54,850 bases of DNA from Candidatus Komeilibacteria bacterium CG11_big_fil_rev_8_21_14_0_20_36_20 (GCA_002787405.1 PCWQ01000014.1:1-54850), one strand, 5' to 3'. Shown: positions 8,851 to 18,298, counted from the first letter of the stretch. A program made the numbers and translations. The notes: a model not told the origin generated them from the letters alone.

Positions 8851-8878
8851 AAATTTGCTTTGGATGAAGCATTTTTTT
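8851..8878 (+). terminator. Terminator downstream of tRNA-Gln
   Basis: TGCTTtggatgAAGCA followed by TTTTTT. Confidence 0.65.
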
Positions 8879-8882
8879 GATC

Positions 8883-8911
8883 TTGACATTTTATTGATAA
8901 TATGCTTAAAT
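8883..8911 (+). promoter_or_regulatory. Promoter of the SPFH-like gene pair
   Basis: TTGACA - 17 nt - TTAAAT. Confidence 0.55.
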
Positions 8912-8981
8912 GGAGCATTAATTTACATAACTTTTGTAAACGTACCTATAAATAAACATCCTAATTAAAGGAGACATTGTA

Positions 8982-9494
8982 ATGATAGACCTGAAAAAAT
9001 GGCCGATTGTACTAGCCGTAATCATAATCCTGCTGTTTGTAGGCTTGATTATTTTTCATGCAGCTTTTGTCTCGTTTGTAGACAATTACGAACTGGGATT
9101 AGTCTACAATCGATTCAGTGGTGAAATTACGCCATTGGAGCGCACAGGATACTTTATCTTTCCGCCTTTTAAGTACTCAGTACACTCGATTGATTTGCGA
9201 CCATATCAATTATCTATTACCGCCAGTTTTGGAAATGAATTTTCTTCGCGCGGCGGTTCCGGTATTCCTTCCCGTGTCTTAAATGCTAAATTGGTAAGGT
9301 TTAACCCCGAGGGACTGGAAACCTTTGTGGAATGGCACGGACGCGATGCTGGTGACGATCTTGGTAATCTCAAAGAAATCATGAAGTGTTATGCCTTTGA
9401 CAAGGAAGGCGGGAAAGATTGTCCATTCATCATTGTCTTGAGCGAGATAAATCCGAGCCAAAGCCCCGATGATACGGAAACGGATGGAGAATAA
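8982..9494 (+). CDS. Single-TM protein with short SPFH/band-7-like domain (paralog 1)
   Basis: AAAGGAG RBS; N-terminal TM; VDNYELGLVYNRFSGEITPLERTGYFIFPPFKYSVHSIDLRPYQL resembles SPFH N-terminus. Confidence 0.65.
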   Translation: MIDLKKWPIVLAVIIILLFVGLIIFHAAFVSFVDNYELGLVYNRFSGEITPLERTGYFIFPPFKYSVHSIDLRPYQLSITASFGNEFSSRGGSGIPSRVLNAKLVRFNPEGLETFVEWHGRDAGDDLGNLKEIMKCYAFDKEGGKDCPFIIVLSEINPSQSPDDTETDGE

Positions 9495-9946
9495 TGAAAA
9501 GCAAAAATAAATGGTTAGTTGGGATTTCCACTACTATTTTTGCTATACTTCTCCTGTCTTATTTTATCTTCCTCAATTACACAGAACCTACCGAGATTGG
9601 AATTGCCAGGAATATTTTTACTGGTAAAATGTGGATGCAGGAAGGCGGAGGATGGCACAGAACAGCACCATGGGTCTTAGTAGCAAAGATAGATACCCGA
9701 CCAATGCGGGTAGCCATAACTACTGCTGGGCATGGCTTTAATGCCAGACTAGTTCAGTTTAATTGCAAAGAATGGAGAAGTTTTGTAGAAACTGAAGGGT
9801 TTCGCTACTGGTGGTGGACAAATCGTATTTCCTACAACTTTGGTTATGACGAAGAATACCGAGGTATGAAGGACATAATGAGAGGGTATGCTTTTGCTAC
9901 AAAAGAATATCCTTTCATAAAAATTCTCGAGCAATATACACAATAA
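9494..9946 (+). CDS. Single-TM protein with short SPFH/band-7-like domain (paralog 2)
   Basis: Translationally coupled (TAATG); N-terminal TM; TEIGIARNIFTGKMWMQEGGGWHRTAPWVLVAKIDTRPMRV; shares ARLVQF/AKLVRF and FVE motifs with the upstream ORF. Confidence 0.65.
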   Translation: MKSKNKWLVGISTTIFAILLLSYFIFLNYTEPTEIGIARNIFTGKMWMQEGGGWHRTAPWVLVAKIDTRPMRVAITTAGHGFNARLVQFNCKEWRSFVETEGFRYWWWTNRISYNFGYDEEYRGMKDIMRGYAFATKEYPFIKILEQYTQ

Positions 9947-9952
9947 TGTGTT

Positions 9953-9998
9953 AAATGGCGTATTAATTCTCACAGGGGAAGATACGCCATTTTGTTTT
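9953..9998 (+). terminator. Terminator
   Basis: AAATGGCGTAT...ATACGCCATTT then GTTTTTC. Confidence 0.75.
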
Positions 9999-10049
9999 TC
10001 TATTTTTTATTTTATGTTATAATAGATCTGATTTATAAAAAAATTATCT

Positions 10050-10400
10050 ATGAAGAAAGCAAAGTATTTATTTTTAGTATTATTACTTCTGCCGGGAACG
10101 GCTTTAGCCCAAACTGATCCTTTTGGGTTAAATGAGTTAAGCGAGACAGAATTAGGAACTAAGGATTTGAATGATACCATTGCCGGGGTCATTAATATCG
10201 TTTTGGGTTTTTTGGGCATCCTAGCTATACTCGGCATTATCTACGGCGGTTTTAAAATGATGACCTCCGGAGGTAACAGTCAAGACACTGACGCTGGTAA
10301 ACAGGCAGTGGTGGCCGGAGCGATTGGCTTACTGATAGTTTTTGCCGCTTATGCCATTTCCCGATTTGTCCTTAATTCTCTAGTTAACGAAACAATATAA
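10050..10400 (+). CDS. TrbC/VirB2-like pilin protein
   Basis: Signal peptide ending ALA, two hydrophobic helices with GGFKMMTSGGNSQDTDAGKQAV between them. Confidence 0.75.
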   Translation: MKKAKYLFLVLLLLPGTALAQTDPFGLNELSETELGTKDLNDTIAGVINIVLGFLGILAILGIIYGGFKMMTSGGNSQDTDAGKQAVVAGAIGLLIVFAAYAISRFVLNSLVNETI

Positions 10401-10407
10401 ACAAAGC

Positions 10408-10462
10408 AAAAAACCACCTTGTAACTTTTTGAATTTAGCTCAATTAGCTTAAGGTGGTTTTT
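10408..10462 (+). terminator. Terminator with extended structured loop (copy B)
   Basis: AAAAACCACCTT/AAGGTGGTTTTT; loop resembles copy A. Confidence 0.8.
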
Positions 10463-10475
10463 AGGATAAATTTTT

Positions 10476-10649
10476 CTAAGACTGTTTTTTTAACTTTTTT
10501 TCTTTCCTCTTCTTTGCGGCTGCTATTTTAGCTGTAGTAACGGCCTGATTGATTATCTCCTCGGGGTAATATTGAAAGATTGTAGTTAGGATATCGGTAA
10601 GATATTCAACGTTCTCTTCAGGCGGAATTTTTTTATCTTGACCATTCAT
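10476..10649 (-). CDS. Small Lys-rich hypothetical protein (57 aa, below the ORF-track cut-off)
   Basis: Uninterrupted ORF MNGQDKKIPPEENVEYLTDILTTIFQYYPEEIINQAVTTAKIAAAKKRKEKKLKKQS. Confidence 0.5.
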   Translation of the reverse strand: MNGQDKKIPPEENVEYLTDILTTIFQYYPEEIINQAVTTAKIAAAKKRKEKKLKKQS

Positions 10650-10794
10650 AGGTTGCTTCCTAGGGTTGATTTAATTTGAGTTTACAAAATATTATTTTAA
10701 TTTAGGAGTTTTAATAAGTTTTGTCAAGTTTATTTTTGATTGAAAAAATCTTGAATTTATGGTATTTTTAATTCATCTAATTTAGCAATAAAAT

Positions 10795-12396
10795 ATGAAG
10801 ATTTCAGAGGAAATTGTACTGTTGTATAAAAAACTGGATCGGATTTACCACAGGAGAGAATTAATCAGCCAGGAAGAAAACAAGATAGAAGTTGAGGACA
10901 TTACCAGTCACTTGGCTTCTCTTTACGAAAAATTAAGGAATAGTATTGATTTTAAAGATGCACATCTGTTACGTCGTTTTGCTATTGAAAGAAACCTAAA
11001 GCGGCGTTTTATTTTAGAAATGCTTAAGCCGCAAATAGCTAAGAGTTTACTGGAGGAATTAATTCGGGCTCATTATTTGCCGAATAATTCTGTGCCGGAG
11101 AGTTATATTAAACAAGTTGAAAAAATCATTGAAAAATATAATGATTTTTTTCTCTTGATGAATGACATGTACCACGGCGACGATATTAAGGATTATTTTG
11201 AATGGTTGATCGGTATTGAGGCCTGCGAAATTGATATGCTTCTACAGCCGGAAGATATTGAGGATGCAGTCATTGAGGCCATGTATCAGGTAACCAAGAC
11301 TCGCATCAAACTTAAAGGTGACGAGATAAATATTGAGGAAAAAAACATTCAGCTTTACATTGCTATTCACAAGTCTTTGGTTAAATCTGATGATACAATT
11401 ATTTCTTATCATTTATTGAATCTATATTTTAATAACTGGCTTAAAGCTGATGATCGTTTAATTAAGTTAATGGCTAGCAAGTTGCCGGCTATTTACAATA
11501 CTATTCAGTATCATCTTAGGCACCCCTACCAAAGAAAAATCTTGCAGTCCATTAAGGAGCCGGTGGTGACCTTTCAAATTTTATATGAATTGATTTTGAG
11601 CAAAGGCCAGGATATTGAGAGTTTACTAGTGGATCCTGAATCGTTGGAATCAGAAGCAAAATTGTTAATTAACCAGAAGTATAAAAAAATTCGCGGACGT
11701 ATTCGCCGGAGTTCATTGCGGGCTATTATATATATCTTTGTTACTAAAGTTCTTTTAGCTTTAATTTTGGAATTTCCTTATGAGGTTTATATAATTAAAC
11801 ATATTAATTATTTTAATTTAGGCATTAATGTTGTTTTTCCTCCTTTACTTATGTTTTTGATTACACTGACCATTGTGCCGCCGAATAAGGAAAATACAAA
11901 ACTTATTTTGGAAAATTTGCATAATTTAGTTTATAATCGTCCCTCCCAATCAATTCTCTGCAAATTAAGCACTAAATTTCGCAAGAGTTTAAGGGCTCAC
12001 ATGTTTTATTATTTTATGTACACACTCCTATACGTCGCTGTCTTTGGTCTAATTATTTACATGTTGCGTCGGCTGGAGTTTAATATTTTGAGTGGTGGTC
12101 TATTTTTATTCTTCTTATCAGCTGTCAGTTTTTTTGCCATAAAAATACGCTCTACAGCCAAAGAGTTGATGGTTTTGAAAAGAAAAGAAAGCATTATTTC
12201 ATTCTTTATGAACTTTTTTTCTTTACCTATTTTAGCCGTTGGTCGTTGGATGTCAGTTAGATTTAAAAAGATAAATATTTTCGCTTTTGTTATGGATTTT
12301 ATTATTGAAGCTCCCTTTAAAATGTTTATTTCCGCTTTTGAAGACTGGTTAGGTTTTATGAAAGAAAAGAAAGAGGAGATTTATCACGAGAAATAA
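10795..12396 (+). CDS. Large hypothetical membrane protein (helical N-domain, C-terminal TM helices)
   Basis: 533-aa ORF, several hydrophobic segments in C-terminal half. Confidence 0.8.
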   Translation: MKISEEIVLLYKKLDRIYHRRELISQEENKIEVEDITSHLASLYEKLRNSIDFKDAHLLRRFAIERNLKRRFILEMLKPQIAKSLLEELIRAHYLPNNSVPESYIKQVEKIIEKYNDFFLLMNDMYHGDDIKDYFEWLIGIEACEIDMLLQPEDIEDAVIEAMYQVTKTRIKLKGDEINIEEKNIQLYIAIHKSLVKSDDTIISYHLLNLYFNNWLKADDRLIKLMASKLPAIYNTIQYHLRHPYQRKILQSIKEPVVTFQILYELILSKGQDIESLLVDPESLESEAKLLINQKYKKIRGRIRRSSLRAIIYIFVTKVLLALILEFPYEVYIIKHINYFNLGINVVFPPLLMFLITLTIVPPNKENTKLILENLHNLVYNRPSQSILCKLSTKFRKSLRAHMFYYFMYTLLYVAVFGLIIYMLRRLEFNILSGGLFLFFLSAVSFFAIKIRSTAKELMVLKRKESIISFFMNFFSLPILAVGRWMSVRFKKINIFAFVMDFIIEAPFKMFISAFEDWLGFMKEKKEEIYHEK

Positions 12397-12471
12397 AATG
12401 GTTGATAGCCTATGGTGTACATAATAGTAGTCTACTATTAGCTATACGTTATCAGCTATAAGCAAAAAAAT

Positions 12472-12699
12472 ATGCCTTTACACAAAATTGCGGAATTAGT
12501 TTTTACTTTAGTGATGCTTTTATTTGTTTCAACAGTAGCTCTAGGAGTTTTGGTAGGAGTTACTATTTTGCAGGAACTATCTACCTTTGAAGTTAGTTTT
12601 AATATCCAGATGATTTTTGTGGCGGGCATGGGCGGAACTTTTTTATATATCATGAAAATGATAATTGATAAAATAAAAGATTATAATCGTTATATTTAA
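12472..12699 (+). CDS. Small two-TM membrane protein
   Basis: 75-aa ORF abutting the downstream kinase gene. Confidence 0.6.
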   Translation: MPLHKIAELVFTLVMLLFVSTVALGVLVGVTILQELSTFEVSFNIQMIFVAGMGGTFLYIMKMIIDKIKDYNRYI

Positions 12700-13688
12700 T
12701 GACTACAAACAAAGTCACGACCATTGGCGGAGCAACTCGCGATATTATGTTTTATACAGATGAAGCGCTTTTGCTCGATAATAAAGAGGATTTGCTTCGA
12801 CAGAAGCTGATTGCTGTTGAATACGGCGCTAAAATTTACAGTCAGGACGTTTTTTTTACTTATGGCGGCGGTGGAGCCAATACGGCAGTTAATTTCGCTT
12901 CTTTAGGTATTAAAACCCAAACCATTTTGTCTGTGGGGGATGATTTTGTCGGACAAAATATAATTAAGTACCTCAAAAGTAAAAAAATAAACACAAATTT
13001 AATTCAAAAACATCCCCAATTAAAAACAGCTACTTCTTTTATTGTTAATGTTGGTCAGTATAAAGAACATGTTATTTTTGTCTATCGCGGCGCTAATGAT
13101 GCTTTGCGTTTAAATAATCAATTAATTAGAAAAATTAATACTCCTTGGGTTTATTTAGCTTCGCCTTCATTTAAGATGATGGGAGATTTTAAAAAACTAT
13201 TTGATCATTGTCGTCGGAAAAAAATTAAGGTGGTTTGGAATCCCGGAGCCGATCAGTTAAAGCTTGGTTTAAAAAAGTTGGCTAAATTTATGAAACAGAC
13301 AGTGGTTTTTGATGTAAATCGCGATGAGGCCTTGGAGCTTTTGGTTTCCTTAAAAAAAGATAAGGTTAAAAATAGTGTTAATTATATTTTAAAGAATTTG
13401 CATCAATATGGACAAAAATTGACAGTGGTGACGGATGGCCATAGGGGAGCTTATATTTATGACGGTCAAAAAATATATTTTCGTCCAGCTTCAAAACGAA
13501 AGGGTATTAATACTACTGGAGCAGGCGATGTTTTTGGTTCCAGTTTAGTGGCTGGTTTAATCAAGTATCATTGGGATTTAGAAAAAGCTTTAAAGTTAGC
13601 CATTATTAACAGTACGGCGGTTATTATGAAAATTGGCGCCCAAGAAGGATTATTAACACAAAAAGATTTAAAAAAATATAAATTATGA
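12699..13688 (+). CDS. PfkB-family carbohydrate kinase
   Basis: GGGGANTAVNFASLG and C-terminal NTTGAGDVFGSSLVAGL signature. Confidence 0.92.
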   Translation: MTTNKVTTIGGATRDIMFYTDEALLLDNKEDLLRQKLIAVEYGAKIYSQDVFFTYGGGGANTAVNFASLGIKTQTILSVGDDFVGQNIIKYLKSKKINTNLIQKHPQLKTATSFIVNVGQYKEHVIFVYRGANDALRLNNQLIRKINTPWVYLASPSFKMMGDFKKLFDHCRRKKIKVVWNPGADQLKLGLKKLAKFMKQTVVFDVNRDEALELLVSLKKDKVKNSVNYILKNLHQYGQKLTVVTDGHRGAYIYDGQKIYFRPASKRKGINTTGAGDVFGSSLVAGLIKYHWDLEKALKLAIINSTAVIMKIGAQEGLLTQKDLKKYKL

Positions 13689-14251
13689 AAAAAGCAATTG
13701 CTGAAATTTCAGCGCGACATTTACATATTTCGCCACAGCATTTAGCCAAACTTTTTGGTCCTAATTTTAAATTAAAAAAACAGCATAAACTTTCCCAGCC
13801 AGGTGAATTTGCTTCCAAACAGACTTTGGAAATAATCGGCTTGAAGAATAAACTTGAAAAAGTTCGAATTGTCGGTCCGGTCAGAAAAAAGACTCAGATT
13901 GAATTGTCTTTAACGGATTGTATCTTTTTGGGTATTAGACCTGTTTTAAGATTATCAGGTGATGTTAAAAACTCACCGGGAGTGATCTTGAAAGGGCCGA
14001 AAGGAAAATTAAAAATAAGAGAAGGAGTGATTATTCCTAAGAGACATCTGCATCTTCCAGAAAAGCAAGCCAAAAGTTGGGGTCTTAAGAACAAGCAAAA
14101 AATTAAAGTTTCATTTAAAGGTCCGCGAGCAGCGATTTTAAAAGAAGTAATGGTCAGAGTGGGCGATTATAAAACCCGAGTGCATTTAGACACTGATGAG
14201 GCCAATGCCATTGGCATAAAAAATAATGCCACTGTGGAGTTATCTTTTTAA
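13685..14251 (+). CDS. pduL: PduL-type phosphotransacylase (phosphate acyltransferase)
   Basis: Two PduL-like repeats with ISARHLHIS and PKRHLHLPEKQAKSWGL; overlaps PfkB gene. Confidence 0.9.
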   Translation: MKKAIAEISARHLHISPQHLAKLFGPNFKLKKQHKLSQPGEFASKQTLEIIGLKNKLEKVRIVGPVRKKTQIELSLTDCIFLGIRPVLRLSGDVKNSPGVILKGPKGKLKIREGVIIPKRHLHLPEKQAKSWGLKNKQKIKVSFKGPRAAILKEVMVRVGDYKTRVHLDTDEANAIGIKNNATVELSF

Positions 14252-14267
14252 ATAAAGTATAATTTAC

Positions 14268-14343
14268 TGTCTTTGCGAGGAGCCCAGAAGGGCGACGCGG
14301 CAAACTAAAATTATAGATTGCTTCGCTACGCTCGCAATGACGA
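14268..14343. repeat. REP-like palindromic element of the GTCATTGCGAGCGTAGCGAAGCAATCT family
   Basis: CTTTGCGAGGAGCCCAGAAGGGCGACGCGGCAA ... AGATTGCTTCGCTACGCTCGCAATGACG; translates to the typical spurious HCERSEAI peptide. Confidence 0.85.
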
Positions 14344-14353
14344 TAATTAAGTT

Positions 14354-15517
14354 GTGATGAATAAAAAATATTTATTAATTTTAAACAACGGCAGCAGCAG
14401 TTTAAAATTTGCTCTTTTTGAGTTAAAGAAGAAAATTCTGGGGCGAGAAATATTAGCAGGTTCGGTGACTGGTAATTCACAGCAAAGTGTTTTGCATTAT
14501 TATTTAAAAGGAAAATTAAAAAAAATTAATTATTCCGAACCACATGATTTAAAGAATGCTTGGCAGTATATTTATAGTTTAGTGGAGGAATATAATGTCG
14601 GCTATGTTGGTTTTAGGATGGTTCATGGAGGAGAGGAATTTGTTAAAACAGCTAGGGTTAATAAGCAGTTTCTCAGAAAGATTGTCAAATATAATAAATT
14701 GGCTCCTTTGCATAATCCTTGGACAGTCGAGTTGATGAAATTAGTCAAATTATATTTACCCAAAGTAAAAGTAGCGGCTAGTTTTGATACGGCCTGGTAC
14801 CAGAATCTAGAGCCGGAGGCCTATCTTTATTCTTTACCACTTAAGTATTATGAGCAATATCAGATTCGTAAATATGGTTTTCATGGCTTAAGCCATGAAA
14901 TGGCTACAAAATATGCGGCCAAAAGATTGAATAGAAAACTGAATAAATTGGCTGTCATTACTTGTCATTTAGGTTCAGGCGGCAGTATTACTTTATTCGA
15001 GAGAGGAAAAGTCAAAGACACAACCATGGGGTTTTCACCAAATGAGGGTTTGACTATGGCTACACGTAGTGGTGATTTGCCAGCTAGTATTGTTTTTTAT
15101 CTGGGATCAGAATTAAAGATGTCAAATAATCAGATCAAAAATTTGCTAAATAAAGAAGCTGGTTTATTCGGTCTTTCCGGCATGTCTGATTTGCGGGAGA
15201 TTTTAAGAGCTGCTGGCTATAGAGTGACCAACTATAAATCAAAGAAAAAATTCAGTATTCAGCAAAAAAAAGTAGCCCGACTGGCCTTAGCCGTTTATAT
15301 TTATGATATTAAGCGCTATTTGGCTTCCTATATTAGTTTAAGTAAAAAACTAGAAGCAATTGTTTTTACCGGCGCAGTGGGAGTTAATAGTTCTGTTATT
15401 AGAAAATTAGCGCTCAAGGATTTAGCGGTGCCAAATAAATGTAAAATTTTAATTGCTCCGGAAGGAGAGATAATTAATTTAGTTGATAAAACTATCAAAT
15501 GTCTGATTTCCAAGTAA
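14354..15517 (+). CDS. ackA: Acetate kinase
   Basis: LILNNGSSSLKFALFE; FGFHGLSHEMA-type motif; HLGSGGSITLF; TRSGDLP. Confidence 0.95.
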   Translation: MMNKKYLLILNNGSSSLKFALFELKKKILGREILAGSVTGNSQQSVLHYYLKGKLKKINYSEPHDLKNAWQYIYSLVEEYNVGYVGFRMVHGGEEFVKTARVNKQFLRKIVKYNKLAPLHNPWTVELMKLVKLYLPKVKVAASFDTAWYQNLEPEAYLYSLPLKYYEQYQIRKYGFHGLSHEMATKYAAKRLNRKLNKLAVITCHLGSGGSITLFERGKVKDTTMGFSPNEGLTMATRSGDLPASIVFYLGSELKMSNNQIKNLLNKEAGLFGLSGMSDLREILRAAGYRVTNYKSKKKFSIQQKKVARLALAVYIYDIKRYLASYISLSKKLEAIVFTGAVGVNSSVIRKLALKDLAVPNKCKILIAPEGEIINLVDKTIKCLISK

Positions 15518-15876
15518 TTAAATTAGCTCAAGAATCTGATATTTTGGAGAATTTAGTAGAGTCAGAAGAGAAGCTACAGGATTTAAATGACCGGGCTAAT
15601 ATTATTATTGATAAATATAATTCCATGACTGCGGGCGTAGAACATTCATCATTTTTTAATTTTAACAATATTTATTTTTGGTTGGTTTTAGTTGGTTTAC
15701 TACTATTAGCTTTTGGGTTATTATTTTTATTGGCGGCATTAAAAAATCCGACACCTAAAATCAAAAAAGAAATAGTTAAGCCCCTAAGACCAGTATTAAC
15801 AGTTAAAACTAGCGAAACTTTTCAACCTAAGATAAAAAAACATGCGGTTAAAATCAAAGTGCAGAAAGTTAAATAG
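15499..15876 (+). CDS. Hypothetical single-TM protein with basic C-terminus
   Basis: ORF overlapping end of ackA; one strong TM segment. Confidence 0.6.
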   Translation: MSDFQVIKLAQESDILENLVESEEKLQDLNDRANIIIDKYNSMTAGVEHSSFFNFNNIYFWLVLVGLLLLAFGLLFLLAALKNPTPKIKKEIVKPLRPVLTVKTSETFQPKIKKHAVKIKVQKVK

Positions 15877-15880
15877 AATA

Positions 15881-15976
15881 TACCCCTCTGTCCTGCGCCT
15901 GCCTGCCGGCAGACAGGAACATCTCCCCCTAATTTAGGGGGAGAAAAACCCGGCAAATGCCGGGTAGAGGGGGTAT
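15881..15976. repeat. Nested palindromic repeat (outer TACCCC.TCT/AGAGGGGGTA enclosing three hairpins)
   Basis: CTGCCTGCCGGCAGaCAGG, TCTCCCCCTAatttAGGGGGAGA, ACCCGGCAaaTGCCGGGT within an outer inverted repeat. Confidence 0.75.
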
Positions 15977-16003
15977 GAAATAGAATTTATAATAAAAAAA
16001 CAA

Positions 16004-16030
16004 AATAGACTCGCTTGCGGCGAGTCTATT
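16004..16030. terminator. Bidirectional terminator between convergent genes
   Basis: AATAGACTCGC TTGCG GCGAGTCTATT, perfect 11-bp stem. Confidence 0.8.
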
Positions 16031-16058
16031 AATTTTAGGAGTAAATAATTGAGCTATT

Positions 16059-16448
16059 TTAAGCTTTCGCATGCTTAATTAAATAAGTCAAGCAAAAAAC
16101 AATAGAATATAAAACCAGAAAATACATGTAGTAAAACATATAAGCACTAGTCTCCATCACTGAACCAGCATATAATTTTGGCACTCCGGCATTTATTATA
16201 ATACTCATAGCGGTTATAATAACTCCTGTTGCTATTCCTATTATTATAGGTTTAGGTAGTCTACTGGAGGCTAATATTGCCCCTATTGTTGTTCCTGTAA
16301 GAATTCCTATAACTGTGAAGATGATCAAGCCAAATCCTACAATGTCTTGTTTTTCTAATATTGAAGGATAGAAAAATAAGAAAGCTGAAGTAAGGATTAG
16401 AAGGCAGATTATATAAACAGTCCAACCTTTTTTTGTGAATTTACTCAT
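16059..16448 (-). CDS. Hypothetical four-TM membrane protein
   Basis: 129-aa ORF, RBS-like AAGAGGT upstream. Confidence 0.65.
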   Translation of the reverse strand: MSKFTKKGWTVYIICLLILTSAFLFFYPSILEKQDIVGFGLIIFTVIGILTGTTIGAILASSRLPKPIIIGIATGVIITAMSIIINAGVPKLYAGSVMETSAYMFYYMYFLVLYSIVFCLTYLIKHAKA

Positions 16449-16591
16449 AATATTACCTCTTAATAAAAAGAACTATTATAAATATTAACTTCAGTATATT
16501 ATATTTATAATTTTTATTCAATAACAAGAATTAATTAGCCAAAAACAGAAAATATTGCTACAATAAATGGCGTTATTAAAGCTATTTTTTT

Positions 16592-18298
16592 ATGTCATAT
16601 CTTTGGAACTTACCGCAGAAAATTGATCCAACTATCTTTGATAAATTCCCGGAATTACATCCCATTGTTGCCCAGTTACTTTATCATCGCGGATTAACTA
16701 CCCAGGAAAAAATTGATGAGTTTTTATACCCTGATTACAGTCAGGATATTCATGATCCCTGTTTATTTAAGGACATGGACAAGGCCTGCGACCGCATTTT
16801 TCAAGCCATAGACCAGCAAGAATTAATTACTATTTTTGGAGACTATGATGCTGATGGAGTTAGTGCGGCCGTGATTTTATGGTCTATTTTAAAAAATTTA
16901 GGAGCTAAAGTAGATGTTTATCTGCCTCATCGGGAAAAAGAGGGTTATGGTTTAAATAAAAACGCAATTAAAGAATTAGCTCAAAAACAAACAAAATTAT
17001 TAATTACCTGTGATTGCGGAATTAGTAATGCCGAAGAAGTTGATTTGGCTAACAGCCAGAAAATTGATGTCATTATTACTGATCACCATAGTATTCCTGA
17101 AGAAGTTCCCAAAGTATTAGCGATTATCCATCCGCAGATGAAAGACGAAAAATATCCTTTTAAATTTTTATCTGGTGGGGGAGTGGCTTTTAAATTAACT
17201 CAAGCTTTGATTAAACATTCAGGTAATAAAATTTCTGATCCGGAAAAAGAAATTCAGGAAAAGTGGCTTTTGGATATGGTGGCTATTTCTACAGTAGCTG
17301 ATATGGTGCCCTTGCTTGGTGAAAATAGGACTCTATTAAAATACGGCTTGATAGTTTTAAAAAAAACACAGCGTCTTGGTTTGCGAAAAATGATTGAAGT
17401 AGCTAGTATTGATTTTAATAAAATAGACGCTCGAGCAATTAGCTTTGGCTTGGCGCCACGGATTAATGCTGCCGGTCGCATGGATCATGCTAATTTAGCT
17501 TTTTATTTATTAACTGAGGAGAATGAAGATAAAGCTTTAAAATTAGCTACGGAATTAAATCAATCAAATCTAGAAAGGCAGCGACTTACTGAACAGATTT
17601 TTAATCAAGCCCAAAAATTAGATATTGACTTAAAAGAAAGTCTTTTAATTTTTTATCAGTCAGACTGGCCGGCTGGTTTAACTGGCTTAGTTGCTTCACG
17701 ATTAGCTAGAAAATACTCTCGACCTTGTTTGGTGGTTACTGACAGTTCAGATGGTTTGGTTGGCTCTGGACGAAGTATTGAGAATTTTAATATTACAGAC
17801 GCTTTAGAAAAAAATAATCAACTATTAATAAAATTTGGTGGCCATCCGCAAGCTTGTGGTTTTTCTTTAGTAAAAGAAAATTTTGAAAAATTGAGTATTA
17901 GTATGAAAGAAATTGCCAACCAGCAATTAAAAGATATTGTTTTTCAAAAGAAGCTAAATATTGAAATAATGATTGATTTTGAGGAGATTAATTGGGAAAT
18001 TGTTGATATCTTAGAAAAATTTAAGCCCTTTGGCAAAGATAATCCTGAACCGCTGTTTATGTCAAAAGACGTGGCCATTACCAGCGCCAGAAAAGTTGGC
18101 AGAGACGGCAGCCATTGGAAATTAGAATTAATAAAAGGCAGCAAAAAACGGGGAGCCATTGGCTTTGGTTTAAGCAACATTAATTTGGAAATAGGTCATC
18201 AAGTTGATCTGGTTTATAATTTAAGCATTAATGAATGGAATGGCAATCGGGAAATTCAATTAATTATTAAAGATATTAAGCATCATGATAAAGGGTAA
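16592..18298 (+). CDS. recJ: Single-stranded-DNA-specific exonuclease RecJ
   Basis: DHH motifs: FGDYDADGVSAA, TCDCGISN, VIITDHH; DHHA1 FGGHPQACGFSL. Confidence 0.96.
   Translation: MSYLWNLPQKIDPTIFDKFPELHPIVAQLLYHRGLTTQEKIDEFLYPDYSQDIHDPCLFKDMDKACDRIFQAIDQQELITIFGDYDADGVSAAVILWSILKNLGAKVDVYLPHREKEGYGLNKNAIKELAQKQTKLLITCDCGISNAEEVDLANSQKIDVIITDHHSIPEEVPKVLAIIHPQMKDEKYPFKFLSGGGVAFKLTQALIKHSGNKISDPEKEIQEKWLLDMVAISTVADMVPLLGENRTLLKYGLIVLKKTQRLGLRKMIEVASIDFNKIDARAISFGLAPRINAAGRMDHANLAFYLLTEENEDKALKLATELNQSNLERQRLTEQIFNQAQKLDIDLKESLLIFYQSDWPAGLTGLVASRLARKYSRPCLVVTDSSDGLVGSGRSIENFNITDALEKNNQLLIKFGGHPQACGFSLVKENFEKLSISMKEIANQQLKDIVFQKKLNIEIMIDFEEINWEIVDILEKFKPFGKDNPEPLFMSKDVAITSARKVGRDGSHWKLELIKGSKKRGAIGFGLSNINLEIGHQVDLVYNLSINEWNGNREIQLIIKDIKHHDKG

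Noticed and set aside
8675-8889. Two minus-strand ORFs over tRNA-Gln(TTG) (e.g. GDPTPPFGLRLGANPSA..RGQGLEPRLPGPK)
   Set aside because: Antisense of tRNA and the GC-rich insert; no independent coding support.
14154-14480. 108-aa minus-strand ORF containing HCERSEAI and LPRRPSGLLA
   Set aside because: It is translation of the REP-like palindrome and antisense of pduL/ackA; a well-known spurious ORF signature.
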